A DNA stretch of 64,000 nt from Pararhodobacter sp. (GTDB taxonomy: Bacteria > Pseudomonadota > Alphaproteobacteria > Rhodobacterales > Rhodobacteraceae), in the NCBI GenBank assembly GCA_020832665.1, contig JAFIEG010000005.1, forward strand, positions 1 through 64,000. Reading direction: 5' to 3'. The translations under genes were made by a program, and so were the position numbers. This document shows positions 8,572-17,565 of this stretch, piece by piece. Position 1 is the first letter of the stretch, and each line of letters opens with the position of its first letter. The notes under the pieces were generated by a model. The model was not told the DNA's origin and made no database searches. It saw nothing but the letters and a program-made list of their open reading frames with translations.

Positions 8572-9510
8572 ATGGCATTGCCGAATGACATTTCCCTGCG
8601 CGGCAGGCTGACCGCGAAACGGCCCATGGCCGAACTGACCTGGCTGCGCGTCGGCGGCCCGGCCGACTGGCTGTTCCAGCCCGCCGACGAGGCCGATCTT
8701 GCCGCTTTTCTGGCCGCGCTCGATGTCGATATCCCAGTCTTTCCCATGGGCGTGGGCTCGAACCTGATCATCCGCGATGGCGGGTTGCGCGCCGTGGTCA
8801 TCCGGCTGGGGCGCGGCTTCAACGCCATCGAGATCGAGGGCAATCGCGTCACCGCAGGCGCTGCCGCGCTGGATGCCCATGTCGCGCGCAAGGCCGCCGC
8901 GGCCGGGCTCGACCTGACCTTCCTGCGCACCATCCCCGGCTCGATCGGCGGCGCGGTGCGCATGAATGCGGGCTGTTACGGCACCTATGTCGCCGACAGG
9001 CTGCTCTCGGTGCGCGCGGTCACCCGCGCGGGCGAGATCGTCACCCTGCCGGCGGCCGATCTGAAGCTTGGCTACCGCCAGTCCGACCTGCCCGAGGGCT
9101 GGGTGGTCACCGCCGCCATTTTCGAGGCGCCGCAGGGCGAGCCGGCGGCGCTGGAGGCGCGCATGGCCGAGCAACTGGCGCAGCGCGATGCCACCCAGCC
9201 GGTGAAGGAGCGCAGCGCCGGCTCGACCTTTCGCAACCCCGCCGGCTACAGCTCGACCGGGCACGCCGATGACAGCCATGAGCGCAAGGCCTGGAAGGTG
9301 ATCGACGAGGCGGGCCTGCGCGGCGCGCGGCTGGGTGGGGCACAGATGTCGCCAAAGCACCCCAACTTCCTGATCAACACCGGTACCGCCAGCGCCGCCG
9401 ATCTTGAGGGGCTGGGCGAGCTGGTTCGAAAAAGGGTGTTGGAAAAAAGCGGAATCGCGTTAGAATGGGAAATCATGCGCTTGGGCAAAGCAGCCGGGGC
9501 GCAGGACTGA
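8572..9510 (+). CDS. murB: UDP-N-acetylenolpyruvoylglucosamine reductase
   Basis: FAD- and NADPH-dependent reductase (312 aa) that converts UDP-GlcNAc-enolpyruvate to UDP-MurNAc. The FAD-binding part contains [14 protein letters not shown] (about residues 59-72) and the pyrophosphate loop [27 protein letters not shown] carries the catalytic serine region, and [21 protein letters not shown] is the type I substrate loop. The Ser-Gly-rich stretch [19 protein letters not shown] is typical of alphaproteobacterial forms. It appears to have its own promoter and leader ORF rather than relying only on murC read-through. Confidence 0.95.
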   Translation: MALPNDISLRGRLTAKRPMAELTWLRVGGPADWLFQPADEADLAAFLAALDVDIPVFPMGVGSNLIIRDGGLRAVVIRLGRGFNAIEIEGNRVTAGAAALDAHVARKAAAAGLDLTFLRTIPGSIGGAVRMNAGCYGTYVADRLLSVRAVTRAGEIVTLPAADLKLGYRQSDLPEGWVVTAAIFEAPQGEPAALEARMAEQLAQRDATQPVKERSAGSTFRNPAGYSSTGHADDSHERKAWKVIDEAGLRGARLGGAQMSPKHPNFLINTGTASAADLEGLGELVRKRVLEKSGIALEWEIMRLGKAAGAQD

Positions 9511-9567
9511 CTCGCGCGGCGCAATTCAGCAAAACAAAAGCCGGCGAGCATCTGAACGAGGGGCGCA

Positions 9568-10533
9568 ATGCCCCGAAAAAAGGGGCAAAAGCCCCGACAT
9601 GAGGCAGATTTGGCGGGCGTGTCGAGCAGGGCAGCCCCCAAGGTAGCGGTTCTGAAAGGCGGTATCTCGGTCGAGCGCGAGGTGTCGCTGACGAGCGGGC
9701 GCATGTGCGCCGCCGCGCTGCGGGAGGCGGGATTTGAGGTGGTCGAGGTCGATGCCGGCCGCGACCTGCCCGCACGTCTGGCAGAAATTTCCCCTGATGT
9801 CGTCTTCAACGCCCTGCATGGCCGCTGGGGCGAGGATGGCTGCGTGCAGGGGATGCTGGAATGGATGGGGCTGCCCTATACGCATTCCGGCGTGCTGGCC
9901 TCGGCGCTGGCAATGGACAAGATCCGCTCGAAAGAGGTGTTCCGCGCGGCCGGGCTGCCGGTGGCCGAAAGTCTGCTGGCCCCGCGCAGCGAGATCGAGG
10001 CCGACCATGTGATGGCGCCGCCCTATGTGGTCAAGCCGCATAACGAGGGCTCGTCGGTCGGTGTCTATCTGGTGATGGAGGGCGCCAACAGGCCACCGAA
10101 ACTGGCTCCCGAGATGCCCGACATGCTGATGGTCGAGGGGTTCGTGCCTGGCCGCGAGCTTACCGTCAGCGTGCTGGGCGAACGCGCGCTCACCGTCACC
10201 GATATCGTCACCGATGGCTGGTATGATTACAACGCGAAGTACCGCGCCGGCGGCTCGCGCCATGTGGTGCCGGCCGAGCTTCCGGCGGCGGTGTTCGATG
10301 CCTGCATGGAGCAGGCGCTCACCGCGCATCGCGCGCTGGGCTGCCGGGGGCTGAGCCGCACCGATTTCCGCTGGGACGAGGCACGCGGCCTTGACGGGTT
10401 GGTAGTGCTGGAAATCAACACCCAGCCGGGCATGACGCCCACCTCGCTGAGCCCCGAACAGGCGGCGCATTGCGGCATGTCGTTCGCCGATCTGTGCCGC
10501 TGGCTGGTGGAGGACGCCTCATGCCACCGCTAG
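9568..10533 (+). CDS. ddl: D-alanine--D-alanine ligase
   Basis: ATP-grasp ligase making the D-Ala-D-Ala dipeptide for MurF. The N-terminal [16 protein letters not shown] differs slightly from the usual GGxSAEREVSL. The central ATP-grasp part has [19 protein letters not shown], and the metal-binding C-terminal segment reads [19 protein letters not shown]. From the ATG at 9568 it is 321 aa with a basic tail ([11 protein letters not shown]) not usual for Ddl. A GTG at 9619 would give 304 aa, closer to family length, so the start is uncertain. The 3' end overlaps the probable ftsQ start by 13 nt. Confidence 0.93.
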   Translation: MPRKKGQKPRHEADLAGVSSRAAPKVAVLKGGISVEREVSLTSGRMCAAALREAGFEVVEVDAGRDLPARLAEISPDVVFNALHGRWGEDGCVQGMLEWMGLPYTHSGVLASALAMDKIRSKEVFRAAGLPVAESLLAPRSEIEADHVMAPPYVVKPHNEGSSVGVYLVMEGANRPPKLAPEMPDMLMVEGFVPGRELTVSVLGERALTVTDIVTDGWYDYNAKYRAGGSRHVVPAELPAAVFDACMEQALTAHRALGCRGLSRTDFRWDEARGLDGLVVLEINTQPGMTPTSLSPEQAAHCGMSFADLCRWLVEDASCHR

Positions 10534-11934
10534 ATGATCGCTATCCGGCGCCGGGTGCCACAGCAGGGGCCGCGCGCTGGCGCGAGGTGGCGAAGCGACC
10601 GGGGCAGCCGGGGCACGCGGCTCGGGCGTCATGGGCCACCAACCACCCCGAGCAGGCTGTGTTCAGCCAACCCCGTGCGCATGACACGCCCGCCCCGCTT
10701 CCGTATCCGCGCCGATACCCGCCCGAAAGCTGGGCCTCGCCGAACGTTGGCCCGCCGCAGCTCGCCGACCGGCCCGCGCAAGGCGTCAGTTCCCAGCCGG
10801 CGCATGATGCGAGCCACGCCTCGCGCCCCCCGGGCGCGCCCACTCCGGCCAGGCCGCACCGAGCGCCCGCGTCGGGCGAGCCCCCCGCGCCCCTCATCGA
10901 CGCCGTGCCATCGGTGGCCACCTTCGCCCCGCCGCCGGCGCCGGATGCGCCAATCCACGAAGCGGGGGGCGCGGCGCGCCCCCCCCCCCCCCCCCAGCCG
11001 CGCGGCGCCCGGGGGCCCCCCCGCCCCCCCCCCCGGGGCGCGGGCCCCCCAACCCCCCCCCGGGGGCGCCGGGCGCGCCGACCCGTCGCCCAGCCGGCTG
11101 GCCTATCGGCTTAACCGGCTTTGGCTGACCCCGCTTTTCCGGCGCGCCGTCACCATGGGGCTGCCGGCGCTCGTGCTCGCCTGCGCCATCGCACTTTATC
11201 TCGGCGATGCGTCCCGCCGCGCCACGCTCATCGACATGGCAACCGAATTGCGCGCCGGTTTCGAGGCGCGGCCCGAATTCCGCGTCGAGGCGCTCGCGGT
11301 GCAATCCGACACGCCCGAGGTGACGCGCGCCATCGAGGCGCGGCTGGGCATCGATTTTCCGGTCTCGTCCTTTCATCTCGATCTGGAGGCGCTGCGCGCG
11401 CGCATCGAGGCGCTGGACGCGGTGGAAAGCGCCGCCGTGCGCATCGGCTCGGACCGGGTGCTCGATATAAGGGCGATCGAGCGCGAGCCGGCCTTTGTCT
11501 GGCGCCACCGCGGCGGGCTGGCGATGATCGATGCCGAAGGCAACCGCGTGGCCCTGCTTGCGAGCCGTGCCGCGCGCTCCGATCTGCCGCTGATCGCCGG
11601 CGAGGGCGCGCCCGCGGCGGTTGACGAGGCCCGCCGCCTGCTGGCCGCTGCGGCGCCGCTGGGCGAGCGGCTGCACGCGCTGGTGCGCGTGGGCGAGCGG
11701 CGCTGGGACCTGGTGCTTGCCGGCGACCGGCGCATCATGCTGCCGGCATCGGGTGCGGTGCTGGCGCTCGAACGGGTGCTGGCGCTCGACAACGCCCCTT
11801 CCGACCTGCTGTCGCGCGATGTCGTTGCAGTGGACATGCGCAACCCCGGCCGACCCACCATTCGCCTTTCGCAGCCCGCCATGACCGAGCTGCACCGTAT
11901 CCGAAGCCTTGAAAGCGGAGTTCGCAACCGATGA
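10521..11934 (+). CDS. ftsQ: cell division protein FtsQ, with frame break in a poly-C region
   Basis: FtsQ is a bitopic divisome protein. The core is clear from about 11077 to 11934: a short cytoplasmic [18 protein letters not shown], a membrane helix ([19 protein letters not shown]), a POTRA-like domain with [20 protein letters not shown], and the FtsQ domain ending [12 protein letters not shown]. Upstream, the frame with protein-like composition begins at the ATG at 10521 ([12 protein letters not shown]...), overlaps ddl and is rich in Pro, Ala and Gln for about 150 residues. It is in a different frame from the core. The switch must occur in 10979-11061, which holds C17, C7, C11, C6 and C9 runs. 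A 466-codon frame from 10534 stays open but gives an Arg/Pro-rich nonsense N-terminus. The cause is most likely a homopolymer length error. The 3' end overlaps ftsA (ATGA). Confidence 0.85.
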
Positions 11935-13265
11935 CCGATCTCTATCAGTCGCAGCGCGCAATGCGCCACATGCGCCGTCAGGCAATGCAGCGCGGGGTGA
12001 TCGCGGTTCTCGATATCGGCACCTTCAAGGTGGCCTGCCTGATCCTGAAATTTGGCACCACGGCCGCGCCGGCCGAGGGTTCGGGCGTGGGCAACATGGC
12101 CGGCCAGACGGCGTTTCGGGTGATCGGTGCGGGCACGACGCGCTCGCGCGGGGTGCGTTTTGGCGAGATCGCCGCCATGGCCGAAACCGAGCGCGCGGTG
12201 CGCACCGCCCTGCAGACCGCGCAGAAGATGGCGCAAACGCGCGTCGATCATGCCGTGCTGTGCTTCTCTGGGGGCGAGGCGCGCTCCTACGGGCTTGAGG
12301 GCGAGGTGGTGCTCGATGGCGAGCATTGCAGCGAGGCCGATATCGCGCGCGTGCTTTCGGCCTGCGACGTGCCCGATCTGGGCGACGGGCGCGAGGTGCT
12401 GCACGCGCAGCCGGTGAATTTCCTGCTCGATCACCGCTCGGGGCTGATTGACCCGCGCGGCCAGGCCGGCAGGCGGCTGGGCTGCGACATGCATCTGTTG
12501 TCGATCGATGCCGATGTGGTGCGCAACCTGGTGCATTGCCTCAAGCGCTGCGATGTCGAGGTCGCCGGGCTGGCGGCATCAAGCTATGTCTCGGGGCTGG
12601 CGGCGCTGGTCGAGGATGAGCAGGAGCTGGGCGCGGCGGCGATCGACATGGGCGGCGGCTCCACCGGCGTGTCGATCTTCATCAAGAAACACATGATCTT
12701 CGCCGATACGGTGCGGCTGGGCGGCGCGCATGTCACCAGCGACATCGCCAAGGGGCTGCAGATTCCGCAAAGCGCGGCCGAGCGCATCAAGACTTTCTAT
12801 GGCGGGGTGCATGCAACCGGCAAGGACGACCGCGAGATCATCGAGATCGGCGGCGATTCCGGCGACTGGGACAAGGACCGGCGCACCATCACCCGCGCCG
12901 AGCTGATTGGCATCATGCGCCCGCGCGTCGAGGAGATGCTGGAAGAGGTGCGCGCGCGGCTCGATGCCGCCGGCTTCGATCATCTGCCCAGCCAACAGAT
13001 CGTGCTTACAGGCGGGTGCAGCCAGATTCCGGGGCTCGATGGGCTGGCCAGCCGCATTCTGGGCCGGCAGGTGCGGCTGGGCCGCCCGATCCGTGTGCAG
13101 GGTCTGCCGCAGGCGGCCACCGGGCCGGGGTTCTCGGCGCTGGTGGGCATGTGCCTTTTCGCCGCCTGCCCGCAGGACGAATGGTGGGACTTCGAGATCC
13201 CCGCCCACCGCTTCGCAGCGCGCCCGCTGCGGCGTGCAATTAAATGGTTTCGCGAGAACTGGTAA
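11931..13265 (+). CDS. ftsA: cell division protein FtsA
   Basis: Actin-like ATPase (444 aa) that tethers FtsZ to the membrane. The phosphate-1 motif VLDIGTFKVACLI is near residue 25, the 1C domain follows, AAIDMGGGSTGVSIF is phosphate 2, and IVLTGGCSQIPGLDGLASRIL is the adenosine region. The C-terminus AARPLRRAIKWFRENW is an amphipathic membrane-targeting helix. A stretch (GDSGDWDKDRRTIT) between the subdomains is an insertion common in alphaproteobacteria. The start overlaps the ftsQ stop by 4 nt. Confidence 0.96.
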   Translation: MTDLYQSQRAMRHMRRQAMQRGVIAVLDIGTFKVACLILKFGTTAAPAEGSGVGNMAGQTAFRVIGAGTTRSRGVRFGEIAAMAETERAVRTALQTAQKMAQTRVDHAVLCFSGGEARSYGLEGEVVLDGEHCSEADIARVLSACDVPDLGDGREVLHAQPVNFLLDHRSGLIDPRGQAGRRLGCDMHLLSIDADVVRNLVHCLKRCDVEVAGLAASSYVSGLAALVEDEQELGAAAIDMGGGSTGVSIFIKKHMIFADTVRLGGAHVTSDIAKGLQIPQSAAERIKTFYGGVHATGKDDREIIEIGGDSGDWDKDRRTITRAELIGIMRPRVEEMLEEVRARLDAAGFDHLPSQQIVLTGGCSQIPGLDGLASRILGRQVRLGRPIRVQGLPQAATGPGFSALVGMCLFAACPQDEWWDFEIPAHRFAARPLRRAIKWFRENW

Positions 13266-13465
13266 CAACCAGATGATGGGAAACCGGCAACAAACCGCGT
13301 AGAGTCGCATTTTTTTCGCGAGATATGGGGGTTGATTTGATTTTTTGGATGACGATTCGACCCCAGCGCGTTAAGATCGGTAAAAAAGCAAGCAAATCAT
13401 CGGCTACTGGTGATCCCTTTGCGTAAATCGGCTGAGCAGGCCGGAACAAACAGGCGGACGAGGCA
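13266..13465 (+). promoter_or_regulatory. ftsA-ftsZ intergenic leader (probable ftsZ promoter)
   Basis: A 200-nt gap, the only sizeable one inside ftsQAZ, visibly richer in A+T than its surroundings (TTTTTTCGCG, GATTTGATTTTTTGG, GGTAAAAAAGCAAG). That is what one expects of a separate ftsZ promoter region. A weak TTGATT-17-ATTCGA pair is at 13332-13360. I looked for the CtrA pattern TTAA-N7-TTAA and found only a half site at 13370, so cell-cycle control is not shown. Confidence 0.35.
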
Positions 13466-15232
13466 ATGACACTGACATTCATCGAGACCGAGAAGAAGGA
13501 ACTCACCCCGCGGATCACCGTCTTCGGTGTCGGTGGTGCCGGCGGCAATGCGGTCAACAACATGATCGACCAGCAGCTTGCAGGGGTCGAATTCGTCGTT
13601 GCCAATACCGATGCCCAGGCGCTGCAGCAATCGCGCGCGCCGGCCCGCATCCAGCTCGGCATCAAGGTCACCGAGGGGCTGGGCGCCGGGGCGCGGCCGC
13701 AGGTGGGTGCCAATGCCGCCGAAGAGGCGCTGGAAGAGGTGATCGATCATCTGGCCGGGGCACATATGTGCTTCATCACCGCCGGCATGGGTGGCGGCAC
13801 CGGCACGGGTGCGGCGCCGATCATCGCTCAGGCGGCGCGCGAGCTTGGCGTGCTCACCGTCGGCGTGGTCACCAAGCCCTTCGCCTTCGAGGGCGTCAAG
13901 CGCATGCGCCAGGCCGAGGAAGGGGTCGAGGCGCTGCAGAAGGTGGTCGATACGCTGATCATCATCCCCAACCAGAACCTGTTTCGCCTGGCCAACGAGA
14001 AGACCACCTTCACCGAGGCCTTCGCCTTGGCCGATGACGTACTTTATCAGGGCGTCAAGGGCGTGACCGATCTGATGGTGCGGCCCGGCATGATCAATCT
14101 CGACTTTGCCGATGTCCGCGCCGTGATGGACGAGATGGGCAAGGCGATGATGGGCACCGGCGAGGCCGAGGGCGAGGACCGCGCCCGCCAGGCTGCCGAA
14201 AAGGCCATCGCCAACCCGCTCTTGGACGAGATAAGCCTGCATGGCGCGCGCGGCGTGCTGATCAACATCACCGGCGGCAACGATCTCACACTCTTCGAGC
14301 TTGACGAGGCGGCGAACATCATTCGCAAGATGGTCGATGAAGAAGCCAATATCATCGTCGGCTCCACCCTCGATACCGAGATGAACGGGAAGATCCGGGT
14401 TTCGGTTGTCGCGACGGGTATCGAGGCACAGGCCGATGCTGCCACGCTCGACGTGCCGCGCCGCCGGCTGGCCGAGCCGCTGACGCCGTCAAGCATGGTC
14501 CAGCCCTCGCCCGAACCCGAGCAGTACGGGGCGTCACCGCAGCAGCATGAGCCGGCAGCGTCCTTCGCCGCCGAGGCCGGGCCGCCGGCAGACGAGCCGG
14601 TGTTCGAGCCCGCGCCCGAGCATGTTGCCTACGAGCCGTCGCAGCAGCCCGCACCGGCTGCGCAGCATCATGGGCAGTATTCTGCGCCGCACGCCGCGCC
14701 TGCGCCCGAATTCCGCCGCGCCGCGCCGCCGGCGCATCCGGTGCAGGACGAGTTCGATCTCGATGCCGTGCTCAACGATGGCCAGCAGCCGCCGCAGCAT
14801 TCTGCCCGGCCTGCCGATGAATGGCGCGACGAGGCAGCGGCTTTTGTTGCCCCACGCCCGCCGCAGCACCAGCCCGGCATGCCCTCGCCCGAGACGCTGG
14901 CGCGCTTGCGCGCGGCTGTCTCGAAACAGCCCGAGAGCGGACGACCCACGCCGCCGCGCGGCGCCGATTACTACGAACCCGCTTCGCGGTCGCAGCCAAT
15001 GCAGCATCAGCCGACGCAACAACAGCCCCAGCAGTCGCAGCAGGAACGCTCGCGCTTCGGTATCGGCTCACTGATCAGCCGCATGACCGGTACCGGTGCC
15101 GGTGCCGAACAGTCCGGCTCTGCGCAAAGGGTGCAGCCGCCGGTGCAGGGCTATGACGACGAACCCGGCCATGAGCGCAGCGCGCAGGAGCGGATCGAGA
15201 TACCCGCCTTTCTGCGCCGTCAGGCCAATTGA
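13466..15232 (+). CDS. ftsZ: cell division protein FtsZ, long-linker form
   Basis: Tubulin-like GTPase forming the Z ring. The 588 aa protein opens with the GTP-binding domain ([15 protein letters not shown], residues 18-32) and the tubulin signature [10 protein letters not shown] near residue 110. The T7 loop [11 protein letters not shown] and the C-terminal domain ([17 protein letters not shown]) follow. After about residue 320 comes an unusually long, Gln-, His-, Pro- and Ala-rich linker of some 250 residues. It ends in the conserved peptide [12 protein letters not shown], which binds FtsA and other partners. Long linkers are typical of Alphaproteobacteria. The gene is last in the dcw block, with its own upstream leader. 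Confidence 0.97.
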   Translation: MTLTFIETEKKELTPRITVFGVGGAGGNAVNNMIDQQLAGVEFVVANTDAQALQQSRAPARIQLGIKVTEGLGAGARPQVGANAAEEALEEVIDHLAGAHMCFITAGMGGGTGTGAAPIIAQAARELGVLTVGVVTKPFAFEGVKRMRQAEEGVEALQKVVDTLIIIPNQNLFRLANEKTTFTEAFALADDVLYQGVKGVTDLMVRPGMINLDFADVRAVMDEMGKAMMGTGEAEGEDRARQAAEKAIANPLLDEISLHGARGVLINITGGNDLTLFELDEAANIIRKMVDEEANIIVGSTLDTEMNGKIRVSVVATGIEAQADAATLDVPRRRLAEPLTPSSMVQPSPEPEQYGASPQQHEPAASFAAEAGPPADEPVFEPAPEHVAYEPSQQPAPAAQHHGQYSAPHAAPAPEFRRAAPPAHPVQDEFDLDAVLNDGQQPPQHSARPADEWRDEAAAFVAPRPPQHQPGMPSPETLARLRAAVSKQPESGRPTPPRGADYYEPASRSQPMQHQPTQQQPQQSQQERSRFGIGSLISRMTGTGAGAEQSGSAQRVQPPVQGYDDEPGHERSAQERIEIPAFLRRQAN

Positions 15233-15273
15233 GCCGTACCAGGACGGGTTCGCGCGCCAGTTGTCTGGAAAGT

Positions 15274-15301
15274 GAAGTAACCGGTCACTGCCGGTTTCTT
15301 C
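15274..15301 (+). terminator. hairpin behind ftsZ
   Basis: Arms GAAGTAACCGG and CCGGTTTCTTC (one mismatch) around a 6-nt loop, 42 nt past the ftsZ stop. There is no long T tract, so strength is uncertain, but it fits the end of the dcw operon. The rest of the 323-nt gap to lpxC (15233-15555) holds the lpxC promoter and no credible ORF. Confidence 0.5.
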
Positions 15302-15470
15302 ATTTGCGTGACCGCCTGTCAGGCCAGGGATGCCCCAAACCCATGCCAAACAGGCCAGGCACCGAGCGCCGAAAGGCGAAAACCGGCAGAATTCCAGACC
15401 ATTGTCGGATTCTCATGCAATTTGTTGCCGGCCAGCGTTGCGGCTGTTTCAGCCTGTCACAAAGAGTGAG

Positions 15471-15499
15471 TTGAGGTATCGCGGCCGGGACTTTACTCA
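15471..15499 (+). promoter_or_regulatory. probable promoter of lpxC
   Basis: TTGAGG (15471-15476), a 17-nt spacer and TACTCA (15494-15499), about 57 nt before the lpxC ATG. Confidence 0.5.
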
Positions 15500-15555
15500 A
15501 ATTGCAACGATAACAGGCAGGGCGCGCCGTAAATCGCTCTTGGCCATCGGGGTAT

Positions 15556-16491
15556 ATGGTGCAGACAACTCTCTCGGAAACAACGCGCTTTGAAGGCGTC
15601 GCATTGCATTCGGGCGAGATTGTCTCGATGGCGGTGCATCCGGCCCCGGCTGACAGTGGCATCGTGTTCGAAAGGGTTGATATCGCCGGCACCGCCAGCG
15701 CGCGTCGCATCCGGGTTTCACCCGATGCGCTGGTCGAGAGCAGCCTGTGCACGAAGCTGGTGAACCGTGCCGGCACATCTGTGTCGACGATCGAGCATCT
15801 GATGGCGGCGCTGGCCGGCTGCGGCATCCACAACGCCCGCGTCACGCTCGACGGGGGCGAAGTGCCCATCCTCGACGGCTCGGCGCGGCCCTTCGTGTCA
15901 GCTTTCCAGAAGGCCGGCATCCGGCCTCTGCGTGTGGCGCTGACCGCCATTCGCGTGCTCCGCCCGGTTCAGGTGGCGATCGGGCCGAGCTGGGCGCGGC
16001 TGGAGCCGGCACCGCAATTGTCGATTTCCTTCGAGATCGATTTTCCCGATGCCGCCATCGGTCGCCAGAGCAAGGATCTTGCGCTGTGCAACGGCACTTT
16101 CGTGCGCGAACTGGCCGACAGCCGCACATTCTGCCGGCAGGCCGATGTCGATTTCATGCGCGCCAATGGGCTTGCGCTGGGGGGCAGCTACGAGAACGCG
16201 GTGGTGGTCGATGGCGCGCGGGTGCTCAGCCCCGGCGGGCTGCGCCACGCCGACGAACCGGTGCGCCACAAGATGCTCGATGCGCTGGGCGATCTGGCTG
16301 TGGCCGGCGCCCCGATTCTGGGCCGCTATATCGGCTATCGTGCCGGCCATGCGCTTACCGCGCGACTGCTGCGCGCGCTGATGGCCGATCCTACCAGCCA
16401 TGACCGGGTCGAGATCAAACCGGGCCAGGCGCATTGCCTGCCCGGTCTGGGTTATGGCACGGAACCGGCCGCCCTTGCCACTTCCATCTGA
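15556..16491 (+). CDS. lpxC: UDP-3-O-acyl-N-acetylglucosamine deacetylase
   Basis: Zinc amidase (311 aa) that catalyses the first committed step of lipid A synthesis in the cytosol. TTLSETTRFEGVALHSGE opens the first domain. The zinc ligand region TIEHLMAALAGCGI has His81; the second ligand cluster is VRHKMLDALGDL, and GHALTARLLRAL holds the catalytic histidine. Length equals the family norm. It follows ftsZ as in E. coli but with its own promoter, linking outer-membrane and division gene order. Confidence 0.96.
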   Translation: MVQTTLSETTRFEGVALHSGEIVSMAVHPAPADSGIVFERVDIAGTASARRIRVSPDALVESSLCTKLVNRAGTSVSTIEHLMAALAGCGIHNARVTLDGGEVPILDGSARPFVSAFQKAGIRPLRVALTAIRVLRPVQVAIGPSWARLEPAPQLSISFEIDFPDAAIGRQSKDLALCNGTFVRELADSRTFCRQADVDFMRANGLALGGSYENAVVVDGARVLSPGGLRHADEPVRHKMLDALGDLAVAGAPILGRYIGYRAGHALTARLLRALMADPTSHDRVEIKPGQAHCLPGLGYGTEPAALATSI

Positions 16492-16567
16492 TCGCCGCTG
16501 TCTGTCGCCGGGGCGGCCTGCGCGCGACAAGTCTTGGCGGGCAGGTGCCGGAGACGGAATTGGGTGC

Positions 16568-16596
16568 TTGGATTTCGGGTTCGGGCGGCGTATGAG
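16568..16596 (+). promoter_or_regulatory. probable promoter of bamD
   Basis: TTGGAT (16568-16573), a 17-nt spacer and TATGAG (16591-16596), about 47 nt upstream of the bamD start in the 152-nt gap behind lpxC. Confidence 0.45.
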
Positions 16597-16643
16597 TGGC
16601 CCATGATCGGCCCCTCGGCGGCGCCCAGTAACAGGGAATCGAG

Positions 16644-17510
16644 ATGAGCGTGAATGGCGCGACAACCCTCCGCATGACGGCAAGCCCGCGCAAGCTTCTG
16701 CTGGGCGCGGTGCTCTGTGTCACCCTGGCCGCCTGCGGCGGCGGGCAGCGCTCGGACCAGCCGCTTGACGAATTCAGCGCAGAAGAGATCTTTCGCCGCG
16801 GCGAATTCGTGCTCGAGACCAGCCGTCGCGCCGAACCCTCGCTGCGCTACTTCCGCGAGCTTGAACGGCTTTACCCGGCAACCGACTGGGCACGCCGGGC
16901 GATCGTCATGCAGGCCTATGCCCTGCACCGCGACCGCGAATACGAACAGGCGCGTGCCGTCGCGCAGCGCTTTCTCGACTCCTATCCCGGCGACGAAGAT
17001 GCCGCCTGGGCCGCCTATATCCTGGCGCTGACCTATTACGACCAGATCGAGGATGTCGGCCGCGATCAGGCACTCACCTTCCAGGCGCTGCGCGCGCTGC
17101 GCCGGGTGATCGAGGATTACCCGAACACCGAATACGCCCGCTCGGCGGTGCTGAAATTCGATCTGGCCTTCGACCATCTCGCCGCCAAGGAAATGGAGAT
17201 AGGCCGCTATTACCTGCGCCGGGGCAACTACCCTGCTGCGGTCAATCGCTTTCGCGTTGTCGTCGAGGATTATCAGACCAGTTCGCACACGCCCGAGGCG
17301 CTGCACCGGTTGGTCGAATCCTATGTTGCGCTCGGCCTGCGCAACGAGGCGCAAACCGCGGGTGCCATTCTGGGCCACAATTTCCGCGCCAATCCGTTCT
17401 ACGAGGACAGCTTCCGCCTGCTCACCGGCCAGGGGCTCTCGGCCGATGCCGCCGGCGAAAGCTGGATCAGGCAGATCTACCGGCGCAGCCTGCGCGGCGA
17501 ATGGCTCTGA
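16644..17510 (+). CDS. bamD: outer membrane assembly lipoprotein BamD
   Basis: Essential lipoprotein of the BAM complex, which inserts beta-barrel proteins into the outer membrane. The 288 aa precursor has a signal peptide ending in the lipobox LAAC (Cys at about residue 31). Five TPR-like helix pairs follow, including FSAEEIFRRGEFVLETSRR, DWARRAIVMQAYALHRDREY and VIEDYPNTEYARSA. KEMEIGRYYLRRGNYPAAVNRF is the typical BamD/YfiO signature. The first ATG is used; another at codon 11 would shorten the n-region. recN is 55 nt downstream. Confidence 0.94.
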   Translation: MSVNGATTLRMTASPRKLLLGAVLCVTLAACGGGQRSDQPLDEFSAEEIFRRGEFVLETSRRAEPSLRYFRELERLYPATDWARRAIVMQAYALHRDREYEQARAVAQRFLDSYPGDEDAAWAAYILALTYYDQIEDVGRDQALTFQALRALRRVIEDYPNTEYARSAVLKFDLAFDHLAAKEMEIGRYYLRRGNYPAAVNRFRVVVEDYQTSSHTPEALHRLVESYVALGLRNEAQTAGAILGHNFRANPFYEDSFRLLTGQGLSADAAGESWIRQIYRRSLRGEWL

Positions 17511-17565
17511 GCGCGGCGGGGCAGGGTGGCAGATCGGCAGGCGAGGCGGCGCTGACGGACGGCCC

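Noticed and set aside
10534-11060. The continuous ATG 10534 frame as the true FtsQ N-terminus
   Set aside because: Composition is Arg/Pro/Ser nonsense with no family likeness, whereas the 10521 frame has ordinary composition and overlaps ddl in the usual way.
13360-13400. CtrA binding site before ftsZ
   Set aside because: Only one TTAA half site with a GTAA at wrong spacing; not enough to claim.
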